A stretch of 64,000 nt of DNA from Fen-1298 sp050015675 (GTDB lineage: Bacteria; Bacteroidota; Ignavibacteria; UBA10030), in NCBI GenBank assembly GCA_050015675.1, contig JBEKAY010000001.1:263890-327889 (forward strand). The letters are read 5' to 3'. The notes beneath the pieces are model-generated. The model was not told the origin of the DNA. It worked only from the letters and a program-made list of their open reading frames with translations, and ran no database searches. A program made the position numbers and the translations under genes. Below, in pieces: positions 1 to 9,154 of this stretch (within the stretch, counting starts at the first letter, position 1; each line of letters begins with the position of its first letter).

Positions 1-1
1 A

Positions 2-1990
2 CGCTCGGTGATTGTTCTGCCAACTGCTGATGCGCTCTTTCCTGTTGTGCATCAAACGCTTTCGCTGATGCCGCAAGAACACTACAACATTGCGCTTGAA
101 TATCCGATGGCGCGCACACCGATTTACGGTTTTCTTCATAACCTCATGGAATTGGCATGCACGAAACAAGGAGGGAGGTACTCAACGGCACAGTATATAA
201 AATTTATTCTGCATCCGTACACTAAAAACATCCGCTTGGATCAGCGCACAGATGTTACGCGCATACTTTTCCATGCAATTGAATCTATGCTGACGAACAA
301 TAAATCTAAAATTCTGTTAACACTAGAAGAGATAGAGCAGTCGGATGAAATCTTTTCGAATGTCGCATTTGCAATTTCAGAATCCGACAACAAAATTACA
401 CCGGACCAGTTGAAAGAACATCTTCACACTATACATTCTTGTACCATCCACGCACTTGAAAATATTACCTCAGTCAAAGGATTCGCGCACAATGTTATTG
501 AAGTCCTCACGTACATATACGAGCAAAGCACCGCACGCATGCATCCGTTGTTTCGCCCTTATGCAGAAGCGCTGTTGAAAGTGTTTCTGCACCTCGAACA
601 ATCATTTGCCGGTCGTGCATCGTTTCGGGATGCCTCAGGGTATTTCAACTTCCTTCAGCAATATGTAGCTCTTCAAGATGTTCCGTTCTCCGGCACACCG
701 CTTCGGGGTTTGCAAGTGCTCGGTTTATTAGAAACACGCAGTCTGCACTTTGATGACGTATATCTTTTGAATATGAATGATGACGTGCTGCCCGGCGGCA
801 TCGGCATTGATATGCTTTTACCGCAGAAACTGCGTGAAAAATTAGGATTGGAAACACGGCACGATCGGGATAAATTGAGCGAGTATTATTTTCACCTACT
901 TGTGCGCGGAGCAAAGCGCGTCCATCTCTTTTATTCGGAATCTAGTGAGAGCGATAAGAGCCGATTCGTTGAGCAATTACTGTGGGAGCGCCAGAAGCGC
1001 GATGGTTCACATTCATCCGATAATTATGTTCAGACGGTGCGTTATCAAGTAAAACTTGCCAATGAAGCTGTTCCGTCAATTCCTAAATCGAATGATGTGC
1101 TTGCAATTATACGCGGATTCACGTACAGCGCGAGCGCATTAGATACGTATCTACAATGTCCGATTAAGTTTTACTATCGATACATCATGCGATTGAAAGA
1201 GAAGGAAGAAGCAACGGAAGATATTGATAGTCAAGAGATCGGCAAGTTTGTCCATGAAGTGCTGGACAAATTCTACGAACCTCTTTTGGGAAAAAAAATA
1301 GAAACACACGATTTGTTACCTGAACGGATGAAACAATTGGTAGATGAATTGTTCGCACAGAAATTCGCAGAGGAACCGGCAGGAGCCGCATATTTACTGA
1401 AGCGTCAAATTCAGCGGCAATTAGAAACATTGCTTAAAGAATACCAACAACCGATAGCAGAAGAGAGTGAAATAATTATCAAGGGACTTGAGGAAAAGAT
1501 TTGCATTAATGCATTAGGAGCAAAATTTGAAGGACGTCTTGATCGAATCGAGCAACGCGACAATATGATTTTTATTCTCGATTATAAAACCGGGCCAAAG
1601 CCAAACAAACCGCCGATTAATTTCGGTAAACTAAATCTTAATACGAATGAACGAGAAAGCTGGAGCGAAGCGGTTACATCTCTGCAACTGCCGATGTATC
1701 TGTTGGTGTACAGTGTTCAGACGAAAATTGCAGTAGAACAAATCATTCCTGTGTACCTTTACCTTGGAAAAATCCGGCTCAGCAAGGAATGCGAAGTGCC
1801 TTTTGTGGAAGACGCGGAGGAACGTGTGGGCTGCTTTGAGCAAATCAAACAGTTCATCGAGCTTTTACTAAAAGAGATAAACGATGCTGCGATTCCTTTC
1901 TCGCCGCCAGTCGATCTCAACCAGACTTGTCCGCACTGTCCTTATACCGGCCTCTGCGGCACAACGTGGGTGCAAGGATGGAAAGTATAG
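2..1990 (+). CDS. AddB-like PD-(D/E)XK helicase-nuclease subunit, 3' part
   Basis: The reading frame is open to the left edge, so the 5' part of the gene lies outside the window. About 660 residues are visible. They match the C-terminal half of AddB/RexB-type subunits of the double-strand-break resection helicase-nuclease: a segment 'QVLGLLETRSLHFDDVYLLN' near residue 235, a nuclease domain beginning at 'SALDTYLQCPIKFYYRY' (about residue 375), a 'GKFVHEVLDKFY' helix, and the catalytic 'EGRLDRIE...ILDYKTG' core near residues 505-528. Four cysteines, one in CPIKFYY and three in the C-terminal 'CPHCPYTGLC', fit the iron-sulphur staple known in AddB. The protein would act in the cytoplasm on broken DNA ends with an AddA partner, which is not in the window. 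It could also be called a generic PD-(D/E)XK family protein. A 29-codon reading frame overlaps its last codons. Confidence 0.85.
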   Translation, partial: RSVIVLPTADALFPVVHQTLSLMPQEHYNIALEYPMARTPIYGFLHNLMELACTKQGGRYSTAQYIKFILHPYTKNIRLDQRTDVTRILFHAIESMLTNNKSKILLTLEEIEQSDEIFSNVAFAISESDNKITPDQLKEHLHTIHSCTIHALENITSVKGFAHNVIEVLTYIYEQSTARMHPLFRPYAEALLKVFLHLEQSFAGRASFRDASGYFNFLQQYVALQDVPFSGTPLRGLQVLGLLETRSLHFDDVYLLNMNDDVLPGGIGIDMLLPQKLREKLGLETRHDRDKLSEYYFHLLVRGAKRVHLFYSESSESDKSRFVEQLLWERQKRDGSHSSDNYVQTVRYQVKLANEAVPSIPKSNDVLAIIRGFTYSASALDTYLQCPIKFYYRYIMRLKEKEEATEDIDSQEIGKFVHEVLDKFYEPLLGKKIETHDLLPERMKQLVDELFAQKFAEEPAGAAYLLKRQIQRQLETLLKEYQQPIAEESEIIIKGLEEKICINALGAKFEGRLDRIEQRDNMIFILDYKTGPKPNKPPINFGKLNLNTNERESWSEAVTSLQLPMYLLVYSVQTKIAVEQIIPVYLYLGKIRLSKECEVPFVEDAEERVGCFEQIKQFIELLLKEINDAAIPFSPPVDLNQTCPHCPYTGLCGTTWVQGWKV

Positions 1991-2067
1991 AAAAGAAAAT
2001 TGATGCGTTGGTGAATGAACTATACAAGCTTACAGTAGAAGAAATTAGAATTGCAAAAGGAAAATAA
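1978..2067 (+). pseudogene. 29-codon ORF resembling the tail of Eco57I-type DNA methylases
   Basis: A short frame starts inside the last codons of the AddB-like gene and encodes a peptide containing 'IDALVNELYKLTVEEI'. That pattern resembles the extreme C-terminus of type IIG/Eco57I-like restriction-methylases (typically 'IDxLVYxLYGLTEEEI'). Only the tail is present and there is no upstream methylase sequence, so it is read as a relic or a chance-preserved fragment. The family match comes from a short motif only. Confidence 0.35.
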
Positions 2068-2070
2068 ACC

Positions 2071-2158
2071 ACTCCTCTCCTTTTAGGAGAGGGATTGGGT
2101 GAGGTTCCAAAAGTAGTGCCAACTAAAGAACCCCCTATCGTCCCCCTATGAGGGGGGC
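2071..2158. repeat. two-hairpin intergenic repeat, copy 1
   Basis: First hairpin: CCTCTCC-TTTTA-GGAGAGG, followed by a GGGTGAGGT motif, an A-rich spacer and a second hairpin (CCCCCT-ATG-AGGGGG). The same order of elements occurs at 31712-31791. This is a non-coding dispersed repeat between the AddB-like gene and the lipoprotein gene. The rest of 2159-2367 holds no convincing gene; one open frame without a start (about 2195-2340) has no recognised similarity. Confidence 0.6.
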
Positions 2159-2367
2159 ATATGATCTTCGAAGTGAATCAGTGAAGAATAAATCTGGGGA
2201 CCTGCCGCACCTTAGCACCGGAACAAAAGATCTACTTAGAACGTTTGTACTACTATGAAGCAGCAATCATTAACATGCAGGACAATATTTCTTGCTTCAA
2301 TCATACTCCATTAAACTCATGGAGGGAACGAGACATCTAATGAGTAGACAATAAATTTGGAGGTAAT

Positions 2368-2823
2368 ATGAAACACAAATTCGTTATACTCGCTTTCATT
2401 GTGATGGCATTTGGCTTTGCTGGATGTGCAGCAGAGCAATATTCACAAACCCGGAAGGAACATTCAATGAAAGTAGATTCGCTTCGGATGATGAAAGTAG
2501 AGGATGTGATCGCTTTATCAAAAGCCGGAGTGAGCGACAGTCTCATCATCGGAATGATGGATGCAACAGATTCGTGGTTCCATTTAAAGACTCAAGATGT
2601 TATCGATCTCAGAAACGATGGTGTGAGCGAGAGAGTGATCGCGGCAATGATGCAGCCGCCGCCTCCGCCGTCCGGCAAAACGGGTGATTCGAATATGGTA
2701 CGATATTATGCGTATCCTTCGCTTTTCTGGTACGATGGATTTTATCCATATTGGTATTATCCGACATTCTCCTTACGGATGGGATATCATTTTGGGTCTT
2801 TCCATCGTGGGCGGTTCCATTGA
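2368..2823 (+). CDS. small predicted lipoprotein, 151 aa
   Basis: The N-terminus 'MKHKFVILAFIVMAFGFAGC' is a lipoprotein signal with the lipobox cysteine at residue 20. Residues about 36-95 hold two related stretches, 'VEDVIALSKAGVSDSLIIGM' and 'TQDVIDLRNDGVSERVIAAM', a helical repeat seen in many uncharacterised Bacteroidota lipoproteins. The C-terminus is rich in proline, tyrosine and tryptophan. A ribosome site TTTGGAGG lies 7 bases before the ATG. Function unknown; probably membrane-anchored in the envelope. Confidence 0.8.
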   Translation: MKHKFVILAFIVMAFGFAGCAAEQYSQTRKEHSMKVDSLRMMKVEDVIALSKAGVSDSLIIGMMDATDSWFHLKTQDVIDLRNDGVSERVIAAMMQPPPPPSGKTGDSNMVRYYAYPSLFWYDGFYPYWYYPTFSLRMGYHFGSFHRGRFH

Positions 2824-2879
2824 ACCATATCTCAGGTATGTGAGATTAATAGACCCCAACATTTGAGGTGAATGAACTG

Positions 2880-2913
2880 GAGTGAGTAGAGGGTTGCGGC
2901 CCTCGACTCACTC
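2880..2913. other. 14-bp stem hairpin between genes
   Basis: GAGTGAGTAGAGGG and CCCTCGACTCACTC are complementary at 13 of 14 positions around a TTGCGG loop. It follows the lipoprotein gene and precedes the TonB receptor gene. No T-run follows, so a classical terminator is doubtful; an RNA processing or REP-type element is equally possible. Confidence 0.45.
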
Positions 2914-3039
2914 TGGCGACATCCACAAAGATTGATTACCACTCTTCCGAGATTAAAGTCCATCATCGCTTTACTTTGTTAAATAGGTGATTTATTTTGG
3001 AGCAGGAACAAAATAAATGAATGGAATGTTAGTAATACT

Positions 3040-5367
3040 ATGAAACGACAATTGTTAGCAGGCTGGTTATTTTTTCTTGCTTCCATTTTCACACTTCCTT
3101 CCGTCTCACAAAATAAATACACCTTGAGCGGAACCATCAGGAATGGAGAAACCGGCGAGGCACTCATTGGTGCAATGCTGGTGGTAAAAGAACTTCCCGG
3201 CACCGGAGTTACCTCGAACGCGTATGGATTTTATTCATTAACATTTCCAAAAGGATCCTACACCATTCTTATCCAGTATCTCGGATTTACGACCCGAAAA
3301 GATACACTCCATTTCTATCACGATCGATTGATCAATTTTGACCTCACACCAGAAGCGATCGAAGTCGGTGAAGTTGTCGTATCAGGTGAGAGAACAAATA
3401 CAAACGTTACTTCCACTGAAGTCGCAGTTAACAAATTGGAGGTAAAGGAAATTCAGTCTATTCCGGTGTTGCTGGGTGAAAAAGATATTTTAAAAACGAT
3501 TCAATTGCTGCCCGGTGTGAAATCTGCCGGAGAAGGAAGTACGGGATTCTACGCGCGGGGCGGAGGAACAGATCAGAATTTGATCGTCCTAGACGAAGCG
3601 CCGATCTACAATTCTTCTCACCTTCTCGGGTTTCTCTCAGTCTTTAACTCCGATGCAATCAAGGATGTGAAAGTTATCACGGGCGGCATTCCGGCAGAAT
3701 ATGGCGGCCGACTCTCTTCGGTACTGGACATTCGTACAAACGATGGTAACAACAAAGAATTTGGAGGTTCAGGCGGCATTGGATTGCTGGCATCACGTCT
3801 GACTTTAGAAGGACCTATTGTGGCGGATCAGGGATCGTTCATCATCTCTGGAAGGCGAACATATGCAGATCTTTTCTTTAAACTCTCCAGCGACACCACT
3901 ATCAACCGAGCCAGTTTGTATTTCTACGATCTTAATATGAAAGCGAATTATACCTTAGGTGACAAGGATCGATTGTTCCTTTCGGGTTATTTCGGGCGAG
4001 ACAATTTTAACTATCCCAATGTCTTCGGCTTTAACTGGGGAAACACGACCGGCACTCTTCGATGGAATCATATTTTCGGCGACCACCTGTTTTCCAATAC
4101 ATCATTCATCTTGAGTGATTATGAATACAGCAATAACATTGGAGTAGGCACCAGTCAATTCGATATTACTTCCGGCATTAAGGATCTGAACTTCAAAATG
4201 GATTTTCAGTATTTCACAAATACTCAAAGCACGCTAAAATTTGGTGTTAACTCTATCTACCATACATTCCTGCCTGGAACGGTTACGGCAGGATCGACCA
4301 GCTTTACAAATAGCTTGACGATCGAAAACAGATTTGCTCTAGAAAACGCTGCCTATTTTTCTCATGAACTCGATATTGTCAATGGGGTCAAACTTAATTA
4401 CGGATTGAGATTTTCTGCATTCAGTTTATTGGGCCCAGGTCATATCTATTCCTATGATGAAAGCGGGGTTGTTGTCGACACGGCGACGTATCATTCAGGT
4501 GACGTGATTAAAACATATACGAATCTTGAGCCGCGCATCTCTGCGAATGTTCTCTTGGATGAAACGAGTTCCATCAAAGCTTCCTACACACGAACAACAC
4601 AGTATCTTCACCTTTTGTCGAACTCCACAACTTCGAATCCGAGTGATCTGTGGGTTCCAAGCAGCAATAATGTCAAACCACAATTAGCCGATCAGTACGA
4701 TATAGGATACTTTAGAAATTTTAATGATAACCAGTTTGAAGCTTCCTTTGAGCTCTATTATAAAAACATGCAGAACCTGATCGATTATAAAAATGGTGCC
4801 GATATTCTGTTGAACCAAAATGTCGAAGCGCTTCTTCTCTATGGAAAAGGACGGAGTTACGGAGCGGAATTGCTTATGAGAAAAAAGTACGGTCAGGTTA
4901 CTGGCTGGGTAGGATATACATTATCCAAGACAGAAGAACAATTTGATCAGATCAATAATGGACAAGCATTTCCCGCGCGGCAGGACCGAACACATGATAT
5001 TTCAGTAGTTGCAATCTATGACTATTCTAGTACATGGAATTTTTCAGCAACATGGGTGTATAATACTGGAAATGCCGTGACATTTCCAAGTGGTGGATAC
5101 TGGTTACAGGCAGAGAATCGGTGGATTCCATTGTATACCGAGAGAAATGGGTATCGAATGCCTGCCTATCATCGTCTGGATTTATCTGCTACATGGAAAC
5201 TGGGACCAAGATCCAATTTGAACTTCTCATTATACAACGCTTATGATAGAATGAATGCCTACTCCATCAACTTTAGACAGGATCCAAATAATCCAAGCAA
5301 AACAGAGGCAGTGCAGACAACCTTTTTCCCGATCATACCATCGGTGACGTATAATTTTAATTTTTAA
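3040..5367 (+). CDS. TonB-dependent receptor with carboxypeptidase-regulatory domain
   Basis: A 775-aa outer-membrane receptor. A signal peptide covers residues 1-24. A CarboxypepD_reg-like domain follows (about 26-110, 'LSGTIRNGETGEALIGAMLV'), then a plug domain (about 120-235, with 'IQLLPGVKSAGEGSTGFYARGG' split by the usual RGGG turn and 'VKVITGGIPAEYGGRLSSVL'), then a beta-barrel to the C-terminus. It resembles the SusC/FecA-like receptors that import siderophores, glycans or peptides with TonB energy. The substrate cannot be told. It is 14 bases upstream of a DUF4249 lipoprotein gene on the same strand, a pairing common in Bacteroidota, so the two probably form one uptake complex. Confidence 0.9.
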   Translation: MKRQLLAGWLFFLASIFTLPSVSQNKYTLSGTIRNGETGEALIGAMLVVKELPGTGVTSNAYGFYSLTFPKGSYTILIQYLGFTTRKDTLHFYHDRLINFDLTPEAIEVGEVVVSGERTNTNVTSTEVAVNKLEVKEIQSIPVLLGEKDILKTIQLLPGVKSAGEGSTGFYARGGGTDQNLIVLDEAPIYNSSHLLGFLSVFNSDAIKDVKVITGGIPAEYGGRLSSVLDIRTNDGNNKEFGGSGGIGLLASRLTLEGPIVADQGSFIISGRRTYADLFFKLSSDTTINRASLYFYDLNMKANYTLGDKDRLFLSGYFGRDNFNYPNVFGFNWGNTTGTLRWNHIFGDHLFSNTSFILSDYEYSNNIGVGTSQFDITSGIKDLNFKMDFQYFTNTQSTLKFGVNSIYHTFLPGTVTAGSTSFTNSLTIENRFALENAAYFSHELDIVNGVKLNYGLRFSAFSLLGPGHIYSYDESGVVVDTATYHSGDVIKTYTNLEPRISANVLLDETSSIKASYTRTTQYLHLLSNSTTSNPSDLWVPSSNNVKPQLADQYDIGYFRNFNDNQFEASFELYYKNMQNLIDYKNGADILLNQNVEALLLYGKGRSYGAELLMRKKYGQVTGWVGYTLSKTEEQFDQINNGQAFPARQDRTHDISVVAIYDYSSTWNFSATWVYNTGNAVTFPSGGYWLQAENRWIPLYTERNGYRMPAYHRLDLSATWKLGPRSNLNFSLYNAYDRMNAYSINFRQDPNNPSKTEAVQTTFFPIIPSVTYNFNF

Positions 5368-5381
5368 CGGTTAAGGAATTT

Positions 5382-6221
5382 ATGAAAACAAAAAGAGATT
5401 TTATTCTTCGAGTAATATTGTTAATGACACTTGTTTTCATTATTTGGCTTTTATCCGGGTGTCAACAAGTCGTCTCCATTGATCTGAACACAGCAAATCC
5501 GCGTGTTGTAGTCGAAGGCAACATCAAGGATCAACCCGGCCCATATTCAGTTTTCTTGAGTATGACGGGGAGTTACTTTGATACAACTTTGGTCGATCCG
5601 CCCATCTCACATGCACAAGTGGTAATAACAGATGATGCGGGAAATCGCGACACGTTGAAAGAGGTGATCAGCGGTACCTATCAATCGTCCAAATTGATGG
5701 GTGTCCCCGGAAGAACCTATACACTTTCTGTGATTGCTAACGGAAAGGATTACATGGCGGTAACTTCCATGCCCTCGAAGGTTTATATCGATTCTCTCTA
5801 TGCGTTGCCAAGACACAGTTTGGGCGGAGAATCCGGGTATGATATCTACGTATTATTCAAAGACCCACCGGCGTTAGGCAACTATTATCGAATAAATGCT
5901 CATTCAAGTGCCGTGATACCAGCAGATTCAATTGATGGACAGCGGTATCGCCTGTTCACTGATAAATTGACCAATGGCAACGAGATGACAGAAAGAATCC
6001 GTGCCGGAAGAAATGTAAATCCTGGTGATACGATAACGATAGAATTATGTTCGATTGATAAGGCAAGCTATGATTATTTCCACACCCTCAGTGATATTCT
6101 CTCTTCCGATCGGAGTCCGACATCTCTGTCACCTGCAAACCCTAATTCGAACATTAGTGGCGACGCGCTCGGATACTTTTCAGCTTATACGGTTGACACA
6201 AAGAAGATCATTATTCCATAG
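5382..6221 (+). CDS. DUF4249-type lipoprotein
   Basis: A 279-aa protein with a membrane-targeting N-terminus and a lipobox 'LLSGC' near residue 27. The following 'DLNTANPRVVVEGNIKDQPG' is characteristic of DUF4249 proteins, surface lipoproteins encoded directly after TonB receptors. It is somewhat shorter than the usual family length of roughly 350-400 residues, but no frameshift is visible. Inferred role: accessory surface lid or binding subunit for the receptor encoded 14 bases upstream. Confidence 0.8.
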   Translation: MKTKRDFILRVILLMTLVFIIWLLSGCQQVVSIDLNTANPRVVVEGNIKDQPGPYSVFLSMTGSYFDTTLVDPPISHAQVVITDDAGNRDTLKEVISGTYQSSKLMGVPGRTYTLSVIANGKDYMAVTSMPSKVYIDSLYALPRHSLGGESGYDIYVLFKDPPALGNYYRINAHSSAVIPADSIDGQRYRLFTDKLTNGNEMTERIRAGRNVNPGDTITIELCSIDKASYDYFHTLSDILSSDRSPTSLSPANPNSNISGDALGYFSAYTVDTKKIIIP

Positions 6222-6293
6222 ATATTAGAGAGACAGGCGTTCTTGCGATTGAGATTGTGGAATAGAAAAAAGAAATATAAAGGTGCACTAATT

Positions 6294-6737
6294 CTATTTC
6301 AAACCGTACTTTTTTAGATGCAAGTACGCAAGATAAGCAACGCCACCCATTTCGATCGATCCCAGAATTGTCCTCAACGTCCGATATTCCTCCTGCTTTG
6401 TCAGTTCTTGTTTCCAGGCGGATTGAAGATCGATTTTTGTTTTATACGTCCAAGAAAAAGGCGGCATTGGAACAGTAAGTGATTGGTGGAGGAAATCGGA
6501 AAAGTTCACTTGTGTATCTCCGTATGAATGAGGAATTATAAGTGCGGGTTTAACAAGAAATAATTCCGGATCATAAAAACGCGATCTTTTTATTGAAGTG
6601 TCTTGCTGTTGCACACTTTTCTGTTCTTGTCCATTGGCTGGATGTATGAACGTAAAAATAAGAAATATGATACCGGATAATTTCGCGCCGATATTAAACG
6701 ATTGCTTAGAGTTGGAATTATTTTTTATAAGGTTCAT
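6294..6737 (-). CDS. hypothetical envelope protein, 147 aa
   Basis: The N-terminus carries a hydrophobic segment (about residues 17-36, 'LSGIIFLIFTFIHPANGQ') that looks like a signal peptide. The mature part has no recognised motif; a short hydrophobic stretch 'MGGVAYLAYLHLKKYG' ends it. It is convergent with the DUF4249 gene. Function unknown. Confidence 0.6.
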   Translation of the reverse strand: MNLIKNNSNSKQSFNIGAKLSGIIFLIFTFIHPANGQEQKSVQQQDTSIKRSRFYDPELFLVKPALIIPHSYGDTQVNFSDFLHQSLTVPMPPFSWTYKTKIDLQSAWKQELTKQEEYRTLRTILGSIEMGGVAYLAYLHLKKYGLK

Positions 6738-6791
6738 ACAAATATCCTTACTCTAAATTTGATTCATCCAAATCAAACGTATCCACATCTA

Positions 6792-7169
6792 CTACACGAT
6801 TGTTTTTCGGAATTCCAACAGCTCAACAGGTACACCATTGTCGAGGATCATGGCAACTTTCACTCCCTCTGACGGTGAACTCACTTCACTCAACAGAGCA
6901 TGACCGACAAGTGCGGCATCGAGATCGTCCACTTCAAAGGCGATGTGTGGTACTGTTTTGATGAATTCGGAGATCTGACAGTCTGGCTCGAAGCGCATCC
7001 ACTCGACACCATAAGGACTCGTGTCAAAGCCTGACACATACATTTTTAGATGAGGCAGGTAACGCTCACCTGGACGCGAAATCGAAGTAGGAATGCCTAA
7101 GTGGTGATATCGCCAGCCTAATTTGGCAACAGCAAATGGTGGTTCGTCATCCTGACGTTTTTGTTGCAT
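6792..7169 (-). CDS. VOC (glyoxalase/bleomycin-resistance) fold protein
   Basis: A 125-aa single-domain protein. 'RYHHLGIPT' near residue 20 supplies the first metal-ligand strand and 'VPHIAFEVDDLDAAL' near residue 75 is the second beta-alpha motif typical of vicinal-oxygen-chelate proteins; 'GVPVELLEF' ends the domain with the usual glutamate. Members dimerise and use a divalent metal; the reaction cannot be predicted. A palindromic repeat element sits just upstream of its start. Confidence 0.7.
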   Translation of the reverse strand: MQQKRQDDEPPFAVAKLGWRYHHLGIPTSISRPGERYLPHLKMYVSGFDTSPYGVEWMRFEPDCQISEFIKTVPHIAFEVDDLDAALVGHALLSEVSSPSEGVKVAMILDNGVPVELLEFRKTIV

Positions 7170-7178
7170 AAGGTTTCC

Positions 7179-7427
7179 TGATAACTGATGTTACACATCG
7201 ATTAATTTTTATTAAAGGATTTATAGTTCCTTATATGGTTGTCCACCTCCCTGCCGTCCCTAGAATGAGATATTGCATATTGAAAAGTATCATACTTCGG
7301 GACGGTTTCCCCTCCTCAAACGAGGAGGGGAGAAAGGCCTGCCTGCCGGTAGGCAGGGGTGGTGTACTTTATTCCATTACATATGTTTATCAGTATAAAA
7401 GATGGTTTTGTGTAACATCAGCTGATA
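7179..7427. mobile_element. MITE-like palindromic element, copy 1
   Basis: Inverted ends share CTGATGTTACACA (near 7185-7197, and as the complement TGTGTAACATCAG near 7409-7421). The centre holds GTTGTCCACCTCCC (from 7239), an internal stem CCCCTCCTC-aaac-GAGGAGGGG, a second stem CCTGCCGGTAGGCAGG, and GGGTGGTGTACTTT. The centre recurs in inverted orientation at 16747-16883. No transposase is encoded; the open frame across it is not a credible gene. Confidence 0.6.
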
Positions 7428-7442
7428 ATATTATTATTGGTT

Positions 7443-7449
7443 GCCTAAC
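7443..7449 (-). other. attC-like R' end closing the first cassette array
   Basis: On the minus strand the sequence reads CGGTCCGTTAGGC just after the LysE gene. This matches the 3' ends of the complete attC sites at 58910 and 61697 (GCCGGTCCGTTA). The partner half is not clear, so the site is degenerate; it marks the last recognisable cassette boundary of the array that runs from 13810 down to here. Confidence 0.45.
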
Positions 7450-7494
7450 GGACCGAAACTCATGCCGAAGTGATTTCTTCGGGGAAGCGACTGG

Positions 7495-8115
7495 TCATGC
7501 CGCCACTCCTCTCAGCAGACTCGACACAATCTGATACACGCCAAGCATCGCGAGCGTTACTGCTGATATAAGAATAAGTGGCCGCCTGCCGCCTGATCCC
7601 AGAAAGCGCGTTGTTCCGAAAAGGAAAATAGTACAAGCTAAAACAATGACCATCGTTGTGTAAAAGGCGATGATGAGCGCTACTGCGCTCGTAGGACTTT
7701 GATGCCATGCTGCCAGGACAGCAGGTCCTAGAACCAAACTCCAGCCGAGATAGGGGTTGGGATTGAGGAGATTGATTGTGGACGCTTGAACAAGCGTCCG
7801 TGGCACCGAGTCGTTGATGTTTGACTCTGTCGTGATCTGTTGTCTCCATTGTCTGTAACTTGCCCAGGCCAAATAGATCAGAAAAATACCACCTGCTGCT
7901 TGTAGAATTCTGTTCACTGTTTCAGGGATGCGATTGAGTACAAGCAAAGCGAGAAGTGCGATAGGCCCATCACTGAGAAGTGGGGCGAAAGAGGCAGGCA
8001 GTGTGCGTCGCCACCCTTTCTGCACAACGCTGGATAGAAGAAATGCTTGCAATGGACCTGGCTGAATAGCAGCAGCGAAAGCGAAACCGCATCCAATGAG
8101 GAGATATTCAAACAT
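7495..8115 (-). CDS. LysE/RhtB family amino-acid exporter
   Basis: A 206-aa integral membrane protein with about six hydrophobic segments. The N-terminal 'GCGFAFAAAIQPGPLQAFLL' has the conserved glycine/proline (QPGP) motif of LysE-type exporters, and 'NLLNPNPYLGWSLV' matches the conserved NPKP-like motif at mid-protein. Expected role: export of an amino acid or analogue driven by the proton gradient. It lies between cassette-like boundaries (8132-8168 upstream, 7443 downstream), so it may be a mobile cassette gene. Confidence 0.85.
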   Translation of the reverse strand: MFEYLLIGCGFAFAAAIQPGPLQAFLLSSVVQKGWRRTLPASFAPLLSDGPIALLALLVLNRIPETVNRILQAAGGIFLIYLAWASYRQWRQQITTESNINDSVPRTLVQASTINLLNPNPYLGWSLVLGPAVLAAWHQSPTSAVALIIAFYTTMVIVLACTIFLFGTTRFLGSGGRRPLILISAVTLAMLGVYQIVSSLLRGVAA

Positions 8116-8131
8116 TCTTTTTAGTCCTTCT

Positions 8132-8168
8132 TGTTAACATTCGTATCGAGCGGCCTATTCCGTTAGGC
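8132..8168 (-). other. truncated attC-like cassette junction
   Basis: On the minus strand GCCTAAC is followed 25 bases later by GTTAAC just before the LysE gene. These are the two outer core motifs of an attC site with the centre missing. It is shorter than a functional attC, so it is called a deleted remnant. Confidence 0.35.
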
Positions 8169-8209
8169 TGCATTGTTACGTCAGGATTAGTTGTTGGCTA
8201 GCCAGCGTT

Positions 8210-8578
8210 CTATTTTATAAGATAAGAACCTAAAGTTATGAGTGCCAAAAGAATAGCCAGACCTGAAACAATTAATGCAATCACAATTCTGTCAGAGATA
8301 ACTTTCATTCCAAGTGATATGTCATTAAGTTGTTCAGCAATTCTTTGAACTAATTCTGCTTGTTCAACTTCGTTTCTTTCCAAATCAGATATTCTCTTTG
8401 CAAGTTCCTTTAATGAAATCGAAGGATTTCTTGCTGTGTTCTTAATGTCTTCTTTTTCATGAGGAAACCAACGCTTCTGGACGCTATCGTAAATATTCCC
8501 GGCTGCTTCTACTATGCTTGGACCATATTTTAAAATTTTATCCCACGGGATTTTTGATACTATTTGTCCGGCACTCAT
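8210..8578 (-). CDS. hypothetical coiled-coil protein with C-terminal membrane anchor
   Basis: The ATG at 8578 is preferred over the upstream frame because AGGAG lies 8 bases before it. The 122-aa product begins 'MSAGQIVSKIPWDKILKYG', has a charged, probably coiled-coil middle (about residues 48-90, 'LAKRISDLERNEVEQAELV') and ends in a hydrophobic segment 'IVIALIVSGLAILLALITLG' that should anchor it in the membrane. No known family recognised. An attC-like R' motif (GCCATCCGTTAAAC, minus strand at about 8614-8627) lies upstream, so it is probably cassette cargo. Confidence 0.65.
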   Translation of the reverse strand: MSAGQIVSKIPWDKILKYGPSIVEAAGNIYDSVQKRWFPHEKEDIKNTARNPSISLKELAKRISDLERNEVEQAELVQRIAEQLNDISLGMKVISDRIVIALIVSGLAILLALITLGSYLIK

Positions 8579-8649
8579 ATAAAATCTCCTGTAATAATTT
8601 AAAGATTGTGCTTGTTTAACGGATGGCAACTGCACAAACAAATTAACTA

Positions 8650-9141
8650 TTAATCGAACTCCTTACGAGGCTTGGATTGTTCCAGTCCAACCTTGCCAAT
8701 TATGATATCTGCTTTGAAATAATTTTCACCTCTTATTGGTGCACCTGATAACCGTCGGAGCATAGCAAGTTGACCAACATGCGTGAAAGCATCGGCAATC
8801 GGTCCTTGAAACAATTTATCTAATGGGCATGCGATTGGTGCATTGCTTGCTAAGTATGTATCGAACTTCTGCAAAGAATCACAGAAGCGGACAACCTCAC
8901 GAATCCAATCCTGAGGATGCGAATCATGCCAAATCTCCTCGCCTTTCGACATTGAAAGCGCCCAATCAAAAAGGTCGCCCATATGAGCAAGGATTTCAAC
9001 AGGTGTTCGTGATTTTGCATCCAAGCGAAAGGATGCAAAAGTATCAGGAGTAGCACCACGGAGAGTTTTCGTTGCTCGATAAGCCAAGCTGGCAACAATG
9101 TGCCGAAACATTTCACGGTTGGGTCCAGAATTCGATGTCAT
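8650..9141 (-). CDS. DinB-like four-helix protein
   Basis: A 163-aa protein with the layout of DinB/YfiT-type four-helix proteins: 'RTPVEILAHMGDLFDWAL' (helix 2, a metal-ligand histidine) and 'DAFTHVGQLAMLRRLSGAPI' (helix 4, second histidine). Such proteins bind a divalent metal and include thiol-dependent transferases; the substrate is unknown. An AGAGG ribosome site lies before the ATG. It sits between two short cassette-like junctions. Confidence 0.7.
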   Translation of the reverse strand: MTSNSGPNREMFRHIVASLAYRATKTLRGATPDTFASFRLDAKSRTPVEILAHMGDLFDWALSMSKGEEIWHDSHPQDWIREVVRFCDSLQKFDTYLASNAPIACPLDKLFQGPIADAFTHVGQLAMLRRLSGAPIRGENYFKADIIIGKVGLEQSKPRKEFD

Positions 9142-9154
9142 AATATAATCCTCT

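Noticed and set aside
7235..7534. 99-codon plus-strand frame
   Set aside because: Lies across the palindromic repeat and a cassette boundary; the peptide is low-complexity and has no homology signal.
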